Shown here: positions 6,514 through 14,000 of the stretch, in pieces
Layout: each line of letters starts with the position of its first letter
Numbering within the stretch: the stretch's first letter is position 1
Assembly (NCBI GenBank): GCA_012514615.1
Contig: JAAYZY010000130.1
Location: 1-16,772 of the forward strand
From: Chloroflexota bacterium
GTDB taxonomy: Bacteria; Chloroflexota; Anaerolineae; DTPP01
Reading direction: 5' to 3'
Length of the DNA stretch: 16,772 nt
Position numbers and translations under genes: made by a program
The notes under the pieces: generated by a model
The model's input: the letters and a program-made list of their open reading frames with translations, nothing else
The model's database searches: none
What the model was told of the DNA's origin: nothing

Positions 6514-8043
6514 ATGACGGAAAGGGGAGCCGGGGCGGGGGGGCCCCAGGAACGCCGCACGGTCATCGAGCAGGTGATGCACAGCGTGGTGCAGATCGTG
6601 GCTCTGCGGCAGGGCTTTCTGGGGCAGATGCAGTCGGTGTGGACCGGGTCGGGCACCATCGTGGATCAGCGAGGGCTCATCCTCACCAACTGCCACGTGG
6701 CCGATCCGCGCTCCATGGGCATGTCGGCCCCGGCCGTCGACCTTCTGGCCGTGGCTGTCACCGGTCGGTCTGACGAGCCGCCGGCGCTGACCTACCGCGC
6801 CCAAGTGGTGGCCAAAGACCCCACGCTGGACTTGGCGGTGCTGCGCATCGTGGGCGGCCTGGATGGCCGACCAGTGGGCGAGCTGAACCTGCCGGCTGTC
6901 TCGGTGGGCGACTCGGAGACGCTGGAGCTGGGCGACGGCCTGAGCATCTTGGGCTACCCCGGCATCGGCGGTGAGACGGTGACCTTCACCCGTGGCACCG
7001 TCTCCGGCTTCACCAGCGAAAAGGGCGTCCAGGAGCGCCGAGCCTGGATCAAGACCGATGCCACCATCGCCGGCGGCAACAGCGGCGGCACGGCGGTGAA
7101 CATGGCCGGCGCCCTGGTGGGCGTGCCCACCCAAGCCGCTGCCGGTTCGAACGTGACGCCGGTGGACGCCCGGCCGGTGGTGGATACGAACCGCGACGGG
7201 CGCATCGATGAGCGGGACACCCCCATGGCGGTGGGCGGCTTCATCAACGGCCTGCGCCCGGTGAACCTGGCCAAGCCGTTGTTGCAGAAGGCCGGCTGGG
7301 TCGTCGGCGCGCAGGCTCAGCCCCTGCCAGCGGCCCCGGCGCCGGCTGTCTCGCCGGCGACGCCCCCGGCCGACACCTCGGCAGGGCCGCGCTTCACCAC
7401 GTTGGTCTTCAGCACCCAGGTCACCCAAGATGGGCGGCCCATCAATCCGGCTTCGGTGCTGCCCAGCGGCGGCAAGCAGATCATCGCTTCGGTGGGGTTC
7501 CAGGGCATGCGCAACGGGTGGGCCTGGGGCATGGTCTGGGCGCTCAACGGCAAGCCGGTGGTGACCCAGGAAGGGGCTTGGCAAGATGGCCCCCAAGGGC
7601 GCAAAGTGATCGCCTTGCAGAGCTCGTCGGGCTTGGCCGATGGCCGCTACCACCTGGTGCTGACGGTGAGCGGCCAGGTGGTGGCGGAAGGCGAGGCCAC
7701 CGTTGGCCGGCGGGTAGAAGACACCGACACGGAGATTCTCGGCCAGGTGGTGGACCAGACGAATGGGCGGAGCATCGCCGATGCCTTGGTTATCGTCCTG
7801 CGGCCGGACGTCCGCGTCTCCGACTTCGTGCAGCAACAGAAGGCCGAGATGGCCTTCACCTCAGCCCGCACCGACAAGGACGGGCGCTTCGTCTTCCCAC
7901 AGCAGTTGCCCAAGGGGCAGGCGTATGGCGTGGTGGTGGTGGCCCGCGGTTACCGCGACATGGCCATCGAAGGCGCCTTGCGCGTGGGGGCCGACGCGCC
8001 GGAACGGGCGCAGCTCAACCCCATCGGCCTGCTGCCCGACTAG
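6514..8043 (+). CDS. Trypsin-fold serine protease (S1C/HtrA-like) with EF-hand-like loop and C-terminal beta domains
   Basis: The product is 509 residues. The ATG at 6514 has AAGGAG (6499-6504) 9 nt upstream. The protease domain (about 17-262) has an intact triad: His61 in LTNCHVAD, Asp106 in DPTLDLAVLRI and Ser190 in GGNSGG. Residues 224-235 (DTNRDGRIDERD) fit an EF-hand/dockerin-type calcium loop. It lies between the strand after the catalytic Ser and GGFINGLRPVN, where HtrA proteases have their substrate-pocket loops. There is no PDZ domain. After a Pro/Ala linker (about 263-292) come a beta-sandwich-like domain (about 294-400) and a carboxypeptidase-regulatory-like domain (about 405-509) with TSARTDKDGRFVF and VVVARGYRD. 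The N-terminus (MTERGAGAGGPQERRTVIEQ) is polar with no signal peptide or TM, which is odd for such extracellular-style domains. Substrate unknown; the upstream repeat protein is a natural suspect. Confidence 0.92.
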   Translation: MTERGAGAGGPQERRTVIEQVMHSVVQIVALRQGFLGQMQSVWTGSGTIVDQRGLILTNCHVADPRSMGMSAPAVDLLAVAVTGRSDEPPALTYRAQVVAKDPTLDLAVLRIVGGLDGRPVGELNLPAVSVGDSETLELGDGLSILGYPGIGGETVTFTRGTVSGFTSEKGVQERRAWIKTDATIAGGNSGGTAVNMAGALVGVPTQAAAGSNVTPVDARPVVDTNRDGRIDERDTPMAVGGFINGLRPVNLAKPLLQKAGWVVGAQAQPLPAAPAPAVSPATPPADTSAGPRFTTLVFSTQVTQDGRPINPASVLPSGGKQIIASVGFQGMRNGWAWGMVWALNGKPVVTQEGAWQDGPQGRKVIALQSSSGLADGRYHLVLTVSGQVVAEGEATVGRRVEDTDTEILGQVVDQTNGRSIADALVIVLRPDVRVSDFVQQQKAEMAFTSARTDKDGRFVFPQQLPKGQAYGVVVVARGYRDMAIEGALRVGADAPERAQLNPIGLLPD

Positions 8044-8084
8044 ACGGAGCCGCTGGCTGGAGCAACCGATCGAGCGACAACCAA

Positions 8085-8109
8085 GAGGGGGGAGCGCGTC
8101 TCCCCCCTC
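8085..8109. terminator. Perfect 10-bp hairpin between convergent genes (bidirectional terminator)
   Basis: GAGGGGGGAG (8085-8094) and CTCCCCCCTC (8100-8109) are exact reverse complements around the 5-nt loop CGCGT. It sits 41 nt after the protease stop and overlaps the TGA (8110-8108) of the convergent minus-strand oxidoreductase gene. The position and symmetry suit a bidirectional terminator, although neither side shows a T-tract. Confidence 0.65.
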
Positions 8110-9610
8110 AGCGCGTCAGGAGGTGAAACGGCTGGCGCTGCTGCCGGCAGAGCAGCTGCACCGCATGCCGACCGGAGGTGAGCGCCGACGACACCCCCCC
8201 GCCGATGACCCACTGCCCGGCCATGTAGAAGTGCTGCAGGCCGGGCAGCGTGCGGCGGATGGACTGCTGCATGAACTGCGGGGTGAACAACCAGGCCATG
8301 TAGGCGCCCCGCCAGTTGCGGGTGTAGCGCCACACGGTGTAAGGCGTGGCCACGTCGGTCATCTCCACCTGCGCGGCCAGGCCGGGGTAGAGCCGCTCCA
8401 AGGCCGCCACCACCCCGGCCAGCAGCCGGTCCTTCTCTGCTTGGTAGCGGGGCCGGTCGTCGGCCAGGGCGCGCCAGGGCTCCCAGTCGGTCTCGCACCA
8501 GACCTGCAGCACCGTCTTGCCAGCCGGGGCGAAGCGCGGGCTGTAGTTGAAGAGGCGCAGCATCAGCTCGGGGCAGGGCGAGCCAGCCACCCCCAGCGGC
8601 TGGGCCAGGGCAACCGTCTGGAACGGCGCCTGGTCGGCGAACAACCGCCTCACCCCCAGGCTGACAGTCACCGCTGGACGCACCAGGGGCCAGGCGTCGT
8701 AGCGCTGCCTGATGCCCTGGTCGGCGTAACGGCCGCCCAGCAGGTCGAAGACCGTGCTGTGGCCATCGGCGGCCGAGATCACGGCGTCGGCGCGGTGCTC
8801 CGACCCGTCGGCCAGGCGCACGCCCACGGCGCGGTCACCCTCCACCAGCACCTTGTCCACCGTGGCGCGGTAGGTGACCTGCCCGCCTAGGGCCTGGTAG
8901 CGCTGCTCGATGGCCCGGGCGAAGGCCAGCGACCCGTCCTCCAGCAGCCCCAACTGCCCATCGGCCAGCATGGCCAGCAGCATCAGCACGAACCAGACCG
9001 GCGTCTCGGGCAGGAAGAGGGTCTCCAGGCAACGCCTGAGCCAAGGGCTCTCCATCTCGGCGCAGAACTCCTTCATGCTGCGGGCGTAGGGACCGCTGAA
9101 GAACCGCCAGAGCCGCCTTATACCCCACATCTCGCGGAGCTGCGCCCACGGGGTCGTCATCTCTGGCGGCTGGCTCAGCCCCACCTGACTGAGGTCGAGG
9201 CCCTGCATCTTTCGGGCACCGGCCACAAGGGCGTCGGTGAAGCGGGCATCGCCTGGAGAAAGGGCCTGCGCCTGGGCAGCCAGATGGTCCAGGTCGTCGG
9301 TTAGCTCCAACTGGCGACCTGTGGTCTCGTCTCGCCAGCAGCCCAGCGTGCGCAGATCCACGAAGCGGCAGGCTTGGGGGATGCCCAGCTCGCGGTAGAG
9401 ATCGTGCACCGAGGGGCCGGGCCGGTGACCCATGAGGAAGTGGATGCCGCCATCCACCAGGTAGTGACCGCGCCGCCAGGCCGCGGCTACGCCCCCGGGG
9501 GCGCTGTGGTGCTCGAAGATCTGGCTGCGGAAACCGTTGCCCTGGGCGTAACAGCCGGCCGACAGCCCAGCCAGCCCGGCCCCGATGATGATGACCGATG
9601 GGGTAGTCAT
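8108..9610 (-). CDS. FAD-dependent oxidoreductase, phytoene dehydrogenase/carotenoid isomerase-like (COG1233 type)
   Basis: The product is 500 residues, a typical length for the group. ATG at 9610 is chosen because GAGGAG (9622-9617) lies 6 nt upstream; a longer frame to 9655 lacks a site and adds non-family sequence. The N-terminal Rossmann motif GAGLAG (10-15), with the preceding strand SVIIIG, binds the FAD ADP moiety. FEHHSAPGG then gives the acidic end of the second strand and the 'PGG' turn, and LVDGGIHFLMG follows. The C-terminal FAD motif FYMAGQWVIGGGVSSALTSG (about 461-480) is intact. Relatives desaturate, saturate or isomerise carotenoids, retinoids and other polyenes; many bacterial members are uncharacterised, so no substrate is assigned. 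No other carotenoid gene is visible. It is last in the minus-strand unit, 82 nt after the TPR membrane protein, with two small hairpins in the gap. Confidence 0.9.
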   Translation of the reverse strand: MTTPSVIIIGAGLAGLSAGCYAQGNGFRSQIFEHHSAPGGVAAAWRRGHYLVDGGIHFLMGHRPGPSVHDLYRELGIPQACRFVDLRTLGCWRDETTGRQLELTDDLDHLAAQAQALSPGDARFTDALVAGARKMQGLDLSQVGLSQPPEMTTPWAQLREMWGIRRLWRFFSGPYARSMKEFCAEMESPWLRRCLETLFLPETPVWFVLMLLAMLADGQLGLLEDGSLAFARAIEQRYQALGGQVTYRATVDKVLVEGDRAVGVRLADGSEHRADAVISAADGHSTVFDLLGGRYADQGIRQRYDAWPLVRPAVTVSLGVRRLFADQAPFQTVALAQPLGVAGSPCPELMLRLFNYSPRFAPAGKTVLQVWCETDWEPWRALADDRPRYQAEKDRLLAGVVAALERLYPGLAAQVEMTDVATPYTVWRYTRNWRGAYMAWLFTPQFMQQSIRRTLPGLQHFYMAGQWVIGGGVSSALTSGRHAVQLLCRQQRQPFHLLTR

Positions 9611-9626
9611 ACAGCTCTCCTCAACC

Positions 9627-9647
9627 GGCCCGGCGACAGACCGGGCC
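9627..9647 (-). other. Hairpin in the gap before the FAD oxidoreductase gene
   Basis: GGCCCGG (9627-9633) and CCGGGCC (9641-9647) are exact reverse complements around a 7-nt loop, directly upstream of the oxidoreductase ribosome-binding site. A second small perfect repeat (ACCCAC 9650-9655, GTGGGT 9658-9663) lies next to it. Together they could act as a partial terminator or attenuate expression of the last gene. Confidence 0.4.
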
Positions 9648-9692
9648 TGACCCACGGGTGGGTAGGGGCGGCGGAGTGCTTCGGTCGCCGGG

Positions 9693-11003
9693 CTACTCCC
9701 GCGGCAGCGCCAGAGGCGCCACCACGGCCACGTAGTCCACGAGAGCGTCGGCGCCGTAGAGGCTCAGGCTGACCCCGCCGGTCTCGGAGAGGGTGGCGTC
9801 TTGGGCCATGCCCCAGTCGTGGCCGTTGCCGGTCACGGCCACTCGGTGTCCAGCCACGGTTACCGCCACCAGTTGCCAGCTTCCCGCCTGAAGGTGCGGC
9901 GCGGGTGAGGGATCGGCCTGGTCAGACGTGGGCGTGTTTGGGGCGTCGCCGCCCATGGGGTCGGCCACCGGCAGCCAGACGGTGTAGCAGCTTTCCGAGT
10001 CGGCGCAGCGCACCCCCAGCCCCACGGCCCCCTGGCCCAGGGGCAGCAATCGCACGATCACGGTATAGTCGTCCCAGCCGCTGGGCACCGAGGCCAACCG
10101 CCGGGTGGAGGCTGCGGCGGTCCAGCGCAGCGCGCCTTCTTGCACCGTCAGGGCGTCGCCGCCGGATGGCTCTGCTGCCCAACGGTTCTGCGCCGCCTGG
10201 GGGCTGTCGAAGTCTTCGAAGAAGTGGAGCGGGATGCGCTCCAGGTAGGCGGCCCCGACGGTGACGTCCGGCAGCGAGCCGGCCAGCTTGCGGGCCTGGG
10301 CGAAATAGGCGTCGGCGGCGCGCAGCGATTCGGCGCGGGAGGGCAAGGCGTCCATGTAGTGTGCCAGGTCGGCTTCGCCCGCCCGCAGCAGCACCATGAA
10401 CTGCGCCTCAGTCAGGTCGGCCGACTCGCCTGAAGGCAACTGCGGGAAGGCCGCCAGGTGCTCAGCGGCGGCGCTCCAGCGGCGGGCCTGGACGGCTTCC
10501 AGCGCCGATTGCAGGTGCACGGCGGAGGCGGTCCACCCGTCGGAGGCCCCGATGGCGTCTTCCTGCCACAGGCTGCGGTTGCGGGCCAGGTCGGCGCTGG
10601 CGTGCTGCAGGGCGGCGCAGTCGTCGGCGGTGAGGCTGGCTACCAGCGCTTGCAGGGCCAGGTGCACCCCTTCGGCCGGCGTGGGGGGCGCTGGCGTCGC
10701 CAGCGCCGACCTGGGCGCGCTGGCTTCCACTCGGGAGAGAGGCTGCTCGTGCCGATACCAAGAGGCCAGGAGGAGGGCCGCGGCGGTTACCGTCACCGCC
10801 AACACGAAGGAGGCCAGCGGCATCAGCCAACGGCAGATCGTGCGGTGGCGGCTCAGGGAGTCCAGGCCTTGCAGGGCGCGGGGGTTGGCGGGGTCCATGG
10901 CCAAGGCGCGTCGGTACCACTGTTGAGCAGCGGGGTAGTCGCCGGCGTGCGCCGCGGCGGCGGCCATCCGCAGGTAGGCGACGACCTGTCGTTGCTTAGT
11001 CAT
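9693..11003 (-). CDS. TPR - transmembrane - concanavalin-like beta-sandwich protein
   Basis: This 436-residue membrane protein has three parts. Residues about 3-50 form a TPR-like helical hairpin (AGDYPAAQQWYRRALAMDPA, then NPRALQGL). One hydrophobic helix at about 58-82 (WLMPLASFVLAVTVTAAALL) should place residues after 84 outside the membrane. A largely helical region of about 90-258 contains AQARKLAGSLPD. The C-terminal 175 residues start with FEDFDSPQAAQNRW, have VQEGALRW and finish VSLSLYGADALVDYVAVV, a pattern of concanavalin/LamG-like jelly-roll domains. A Pro/Asp/Thr-rich insertion (GGDAPNTPTSDQADPSP) interrupts it. The start ATG overlaps the kinase gene stop by 8 nt (ATGACTAA) and has no strong Shine-Dalgarno, so translation is probably coupled. 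The cytoplasmic TPR could bind the TPR kinase while the outer domain senses a ligand, perhaps a carbohydrate; this is inference. Confidence 0.85.
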   Translation of the reverse strand: MTKQRQVVAYLRMAAAAAHAGDYPAAQQWYRRALAMDPANPRALQGLDSLSRHRTICRWLMPLASFVLAVTVTAAALLLASWYRHEQPLSRVEASAPRSALATPAPPTPAEGVHLALQALVASLTADDCAALQHASADLARNRSLWQEDAIGASDGWTASAVHLQSALEAVQARRWSAAAEHLAAFPQLPSGESADLTEAQFMVLLRAGEADLAHYMDALPSRAESLRAADAYFAQARKLAGSLPDVTVGAAYLERIPLHFFEDFDSPQAAQNRWAAEPSGGDALTVQEGALRWTAAASTRRLASVPSGWDDYTVIVRLLPLGQGAVGLGVRCADSESCYTVWLPVADPMGGDAPNTPTSDQADPSPAPHLQAGSWQLVAVTVAGHRVAVTGNGHDWGMAQDATLSETGGVSLSLYGADALVDYVAVVAPLALPRE

Positions 11004-14000
11004 CTTCGCTCACTCGCTCGTTTCGAGAGCCGCGCCCAGTGAGCCTACCCACCAGACGGTTCAAGAAGCTGGCCTGTTCCCGCTCCACACGCTCCACCAA
11101 GGCCACCACGGCTGGGCTAGGATGAAGCTGCACCGCTTGGCTCCAGTGGCTCAGGGCCGTGGCGCGGTCGCCGTCAGCGTAAGCGCGGGAGGCCTGGGTC
11201 AGCAGGTTGTGGAGCCTCTCGCAGGTTTCCACCCAGTCTTGCGCTTCGCGGTTCTCTGGCGCATCGCGCAGCGCCCGGCGCGCCAGGAAGAGCGCTGTGG
11301 CGCTGTCGCCGCGGTCCAGGGCCGACTCCGAGTCGGCGTGGAGCTTCTCCACACGGCTGGAGATGACTCGGCGCAGCCCCTCGCGGGCCCGCTCGTCTTC
11401 GACCTGGTCGGCCAGGATCAGGCGGAAGCAGCGCTCGGCCTCGTCCAGGTCGCCGGCCTGATCCAGCGAGCGGTGCCCCTGCTCGCTGAGTCGACGGGCG
11501 CGACGGATGCGCTGCCACAACCGGCGGCCCACCGGGTGTTCGCGGGCGCTGGGGCGCAGGGCGTCTTCGGCCAGGGTGTAGTCGCCCTGCAGCAGGCTTT
11601 CTTCCGATGCGGCAATGGAAGCGGCCACCTCCCACAGGTCCCGGTCGCCCTGTTTCAGCGGCACGCCGGCCTCCATCAGGGCGGCCAAGGTGTTCACGGC
11701 TTCGCCGGCCTGGCCGCGCTCCAGGGCCCGCCGCGCTTCGGCCACTCGGCTGGCGTACTCGCTTTGCTGCACCACCTGCTGGAAGCGGTTGTCGTAGGGG
11801 TTGAGCTCGTTGCCCTGACGGGCCAGGGACCAAGCTTCGTCGGTGTTGCCCAGTTGCAGGGCCCGCTGCATCAGCTCCAACAGGGTCTGCAGCTTGTGGA
11901 TGCGTTGGCGGCTGCTGGTGACCTCTCGCTGCCAGGGATAGACGTTCTCGGCGGTGATGCACAGGTCCAGAGCCCGGTCGTACTGGCCGCTCTGTTCCGA
12001 CTGCCGCACCTGCTTCAGCAACTGCTGGATCATGCGGGTGGCCTCTTCCCGCTGGGTGAGGCACTCCTGCAGCAGCAGGCGGCTCTCCTCGTCTCGGGGG
12101 AACTTGACCAGGATGCGCTCCAGCAGGCTGATGGCCTGGTCGTACATGTGCGCTTCCACGGCGTTGCGCGCCTGCAGGCGCAGGGTCTGCATCTCCCGAG
12201 CCACGGCGGCGCTGGCTGCCAACTGCGCCCGTTCCGGCGATTCGTCCGGCAGCTCTGGGGTGGCCCAGTCCAGAAGCTCGGCGGCGGTGTCGTAGCGGCC
12301 GGTGAAGAGCGCTTGCTGCCCGCTCTGGAGGCGCTCGCGCAGCGCCTTCTCCCGCTCCAGGGCGCTATCCAACCCGGCTCGCAGGGAGGTGAGGGACGGA
12401 TCGGCCGGGGCCAGCCCCTCGGCCACGCGCAGGTAGGCGTCGGCCGATTGGAAGTCGTTCTGCTGCAGGGCCCGGTCGGCCAGGTCGCGGTGGGTGGCCA
12501 CCACCTCTTGCAGCCCCTGCAGGGCTTGCTCGTAGCGGGCTTGGATCTCGGCGTCGTCTGGGTTCATGTCCAGCGCTTGGGCCAAGAACTCCACCGCCTG
12601 GCGGTAGTCTCGCAGGTGCAGGGCGGTGTTGCCCTTGCCCACCAACTGGCGCAGGAGGCTGTAGGTCTGACGCTCCCGGGCGATCCGCTCTGACAGGCGC
12701 TGGCCTTTGGCGTGGGTGGGGTCCAGGCGCAGGGCTTGCTCCAACGCGGCCTGGGCCTGGGTGAAGCGCCTGGTTCGCAGCGCTTCCTCCGCTTCCGCGA
12801 TGCCCTTCTCCACGCGCAGCCCCCGCAGGAAGAGGCGCGTCTCGGCGTTGTCTGGGGTCAGTTCCAGGGCCCGCTGGGCAGCCCGTTCGGCTTGAGCGAT
12901 CTCGCCCAGGGAGACGAAGGCTTGGGCCGTGGCCATGAGGTGCTGGGCCCGCTCCTGGATCTCGTTGCGCCGACGCACTTCCTGCAAGATGGTCAGGGCG
13001 CCCTCGTGTTGGGGGCAGATGACCAGGGCTTGGGTGGCGGCGTCTTCCGCCTCCGCCAGATTCGCCTCGGCCAGCGCCTGGCGGGCCTTGCGCAACCAGT
13101 CGGCGGCCCGCTGTTCAGTTTCGCTGCGCTGGGTCTCGGCCTGGGCCAAGGCCTGGCGCAGGCGGTTCATCTCCCGTTCGCGCTGCCACCCTTGGCCTTC
13201 CAGCCAGCGGGCCAGAGCGTCCAGGTGCTGCCCTGCTTCCACCAGCCGCCCGGCGGTGATGCTAGCCTCAACCATGAGGGTGCGGCCGCGCAGCTCAGTC
13301 TCCGGCGGGAGGCCGCCCAACGAGATCAGGTCTCGCAGGTAGCCCAGGCCTTCGTCGAACTTGCCGTCTCGGATTGCCTCTTCGGCTCGCCGTAGGGAAT
13401 GCTGGGCCATCTGCTCGTTGCGCTCGCGCATCTCGCGAGCGCGCCTGGCCTCGTGCAGGGCCGCCGACGCTTCGGGGCTGGCCGGGCAGAGCACCAGGCT
13501 GCGGCGGAACTGGCCCAGCGCTTCGGTCAGGCGGCCGGCTGCCAACGCTGCTTGGCCGGCATCCAGGTGCTCCTGGAAGCGGTCCATGTCAGCCAGGTAG
13601 GCCCGGGCTTCGGCGGATTCGGGGGTGTGCTCCAGGGCTTCCAAGAACTGCTTGCGCGCGGCGCTTAGGTCGCCTTGGGTGAAGGCCTGTCGGCCGGCCA
13701 ACACCGCCTCTTGGGCGCGACAGACCATCTCCTCTTCCCACACGCCCAGGGTCTCGGCGGCCTTGGGCAGGCCAGGCGTCTGCTCCACCAGGCTGCGCAG
13801 CGTCTGCACGGCCGCCGGCAACCGGCCCGCCTCCTTGAGCATCTGGGCCTGCTGCCAGAGGCGTTCTTGGTCCCGCTCTGCCTTCTGGCGCAGAGTGCGG
13901 CCGACGCGGCTGTGCACCTCCTCTTCAGAGGCGTAGCCCTCCAGGAGCAGGTGCTGGAAGATCTCCAGGGCTCGCTCAAAGTCGCCCCGCTCGACTGCGG

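Noticed and set aside
6229..7836. 535-codon - strand open frame
   Set aside because: Antisense to the protease with intact triad; composition is His/Arg/Ala-rich with no recognisable motif.
11122..12693. 523-codon + strand open frame antisense to the TPR kinase
   Set aside because: Its residues are Gly/Leu/Gln/Val-rich without domain logic, and the opposite strand reads continuous TPR repeats. Long antisense frames are expected from high GC with biased third positions.
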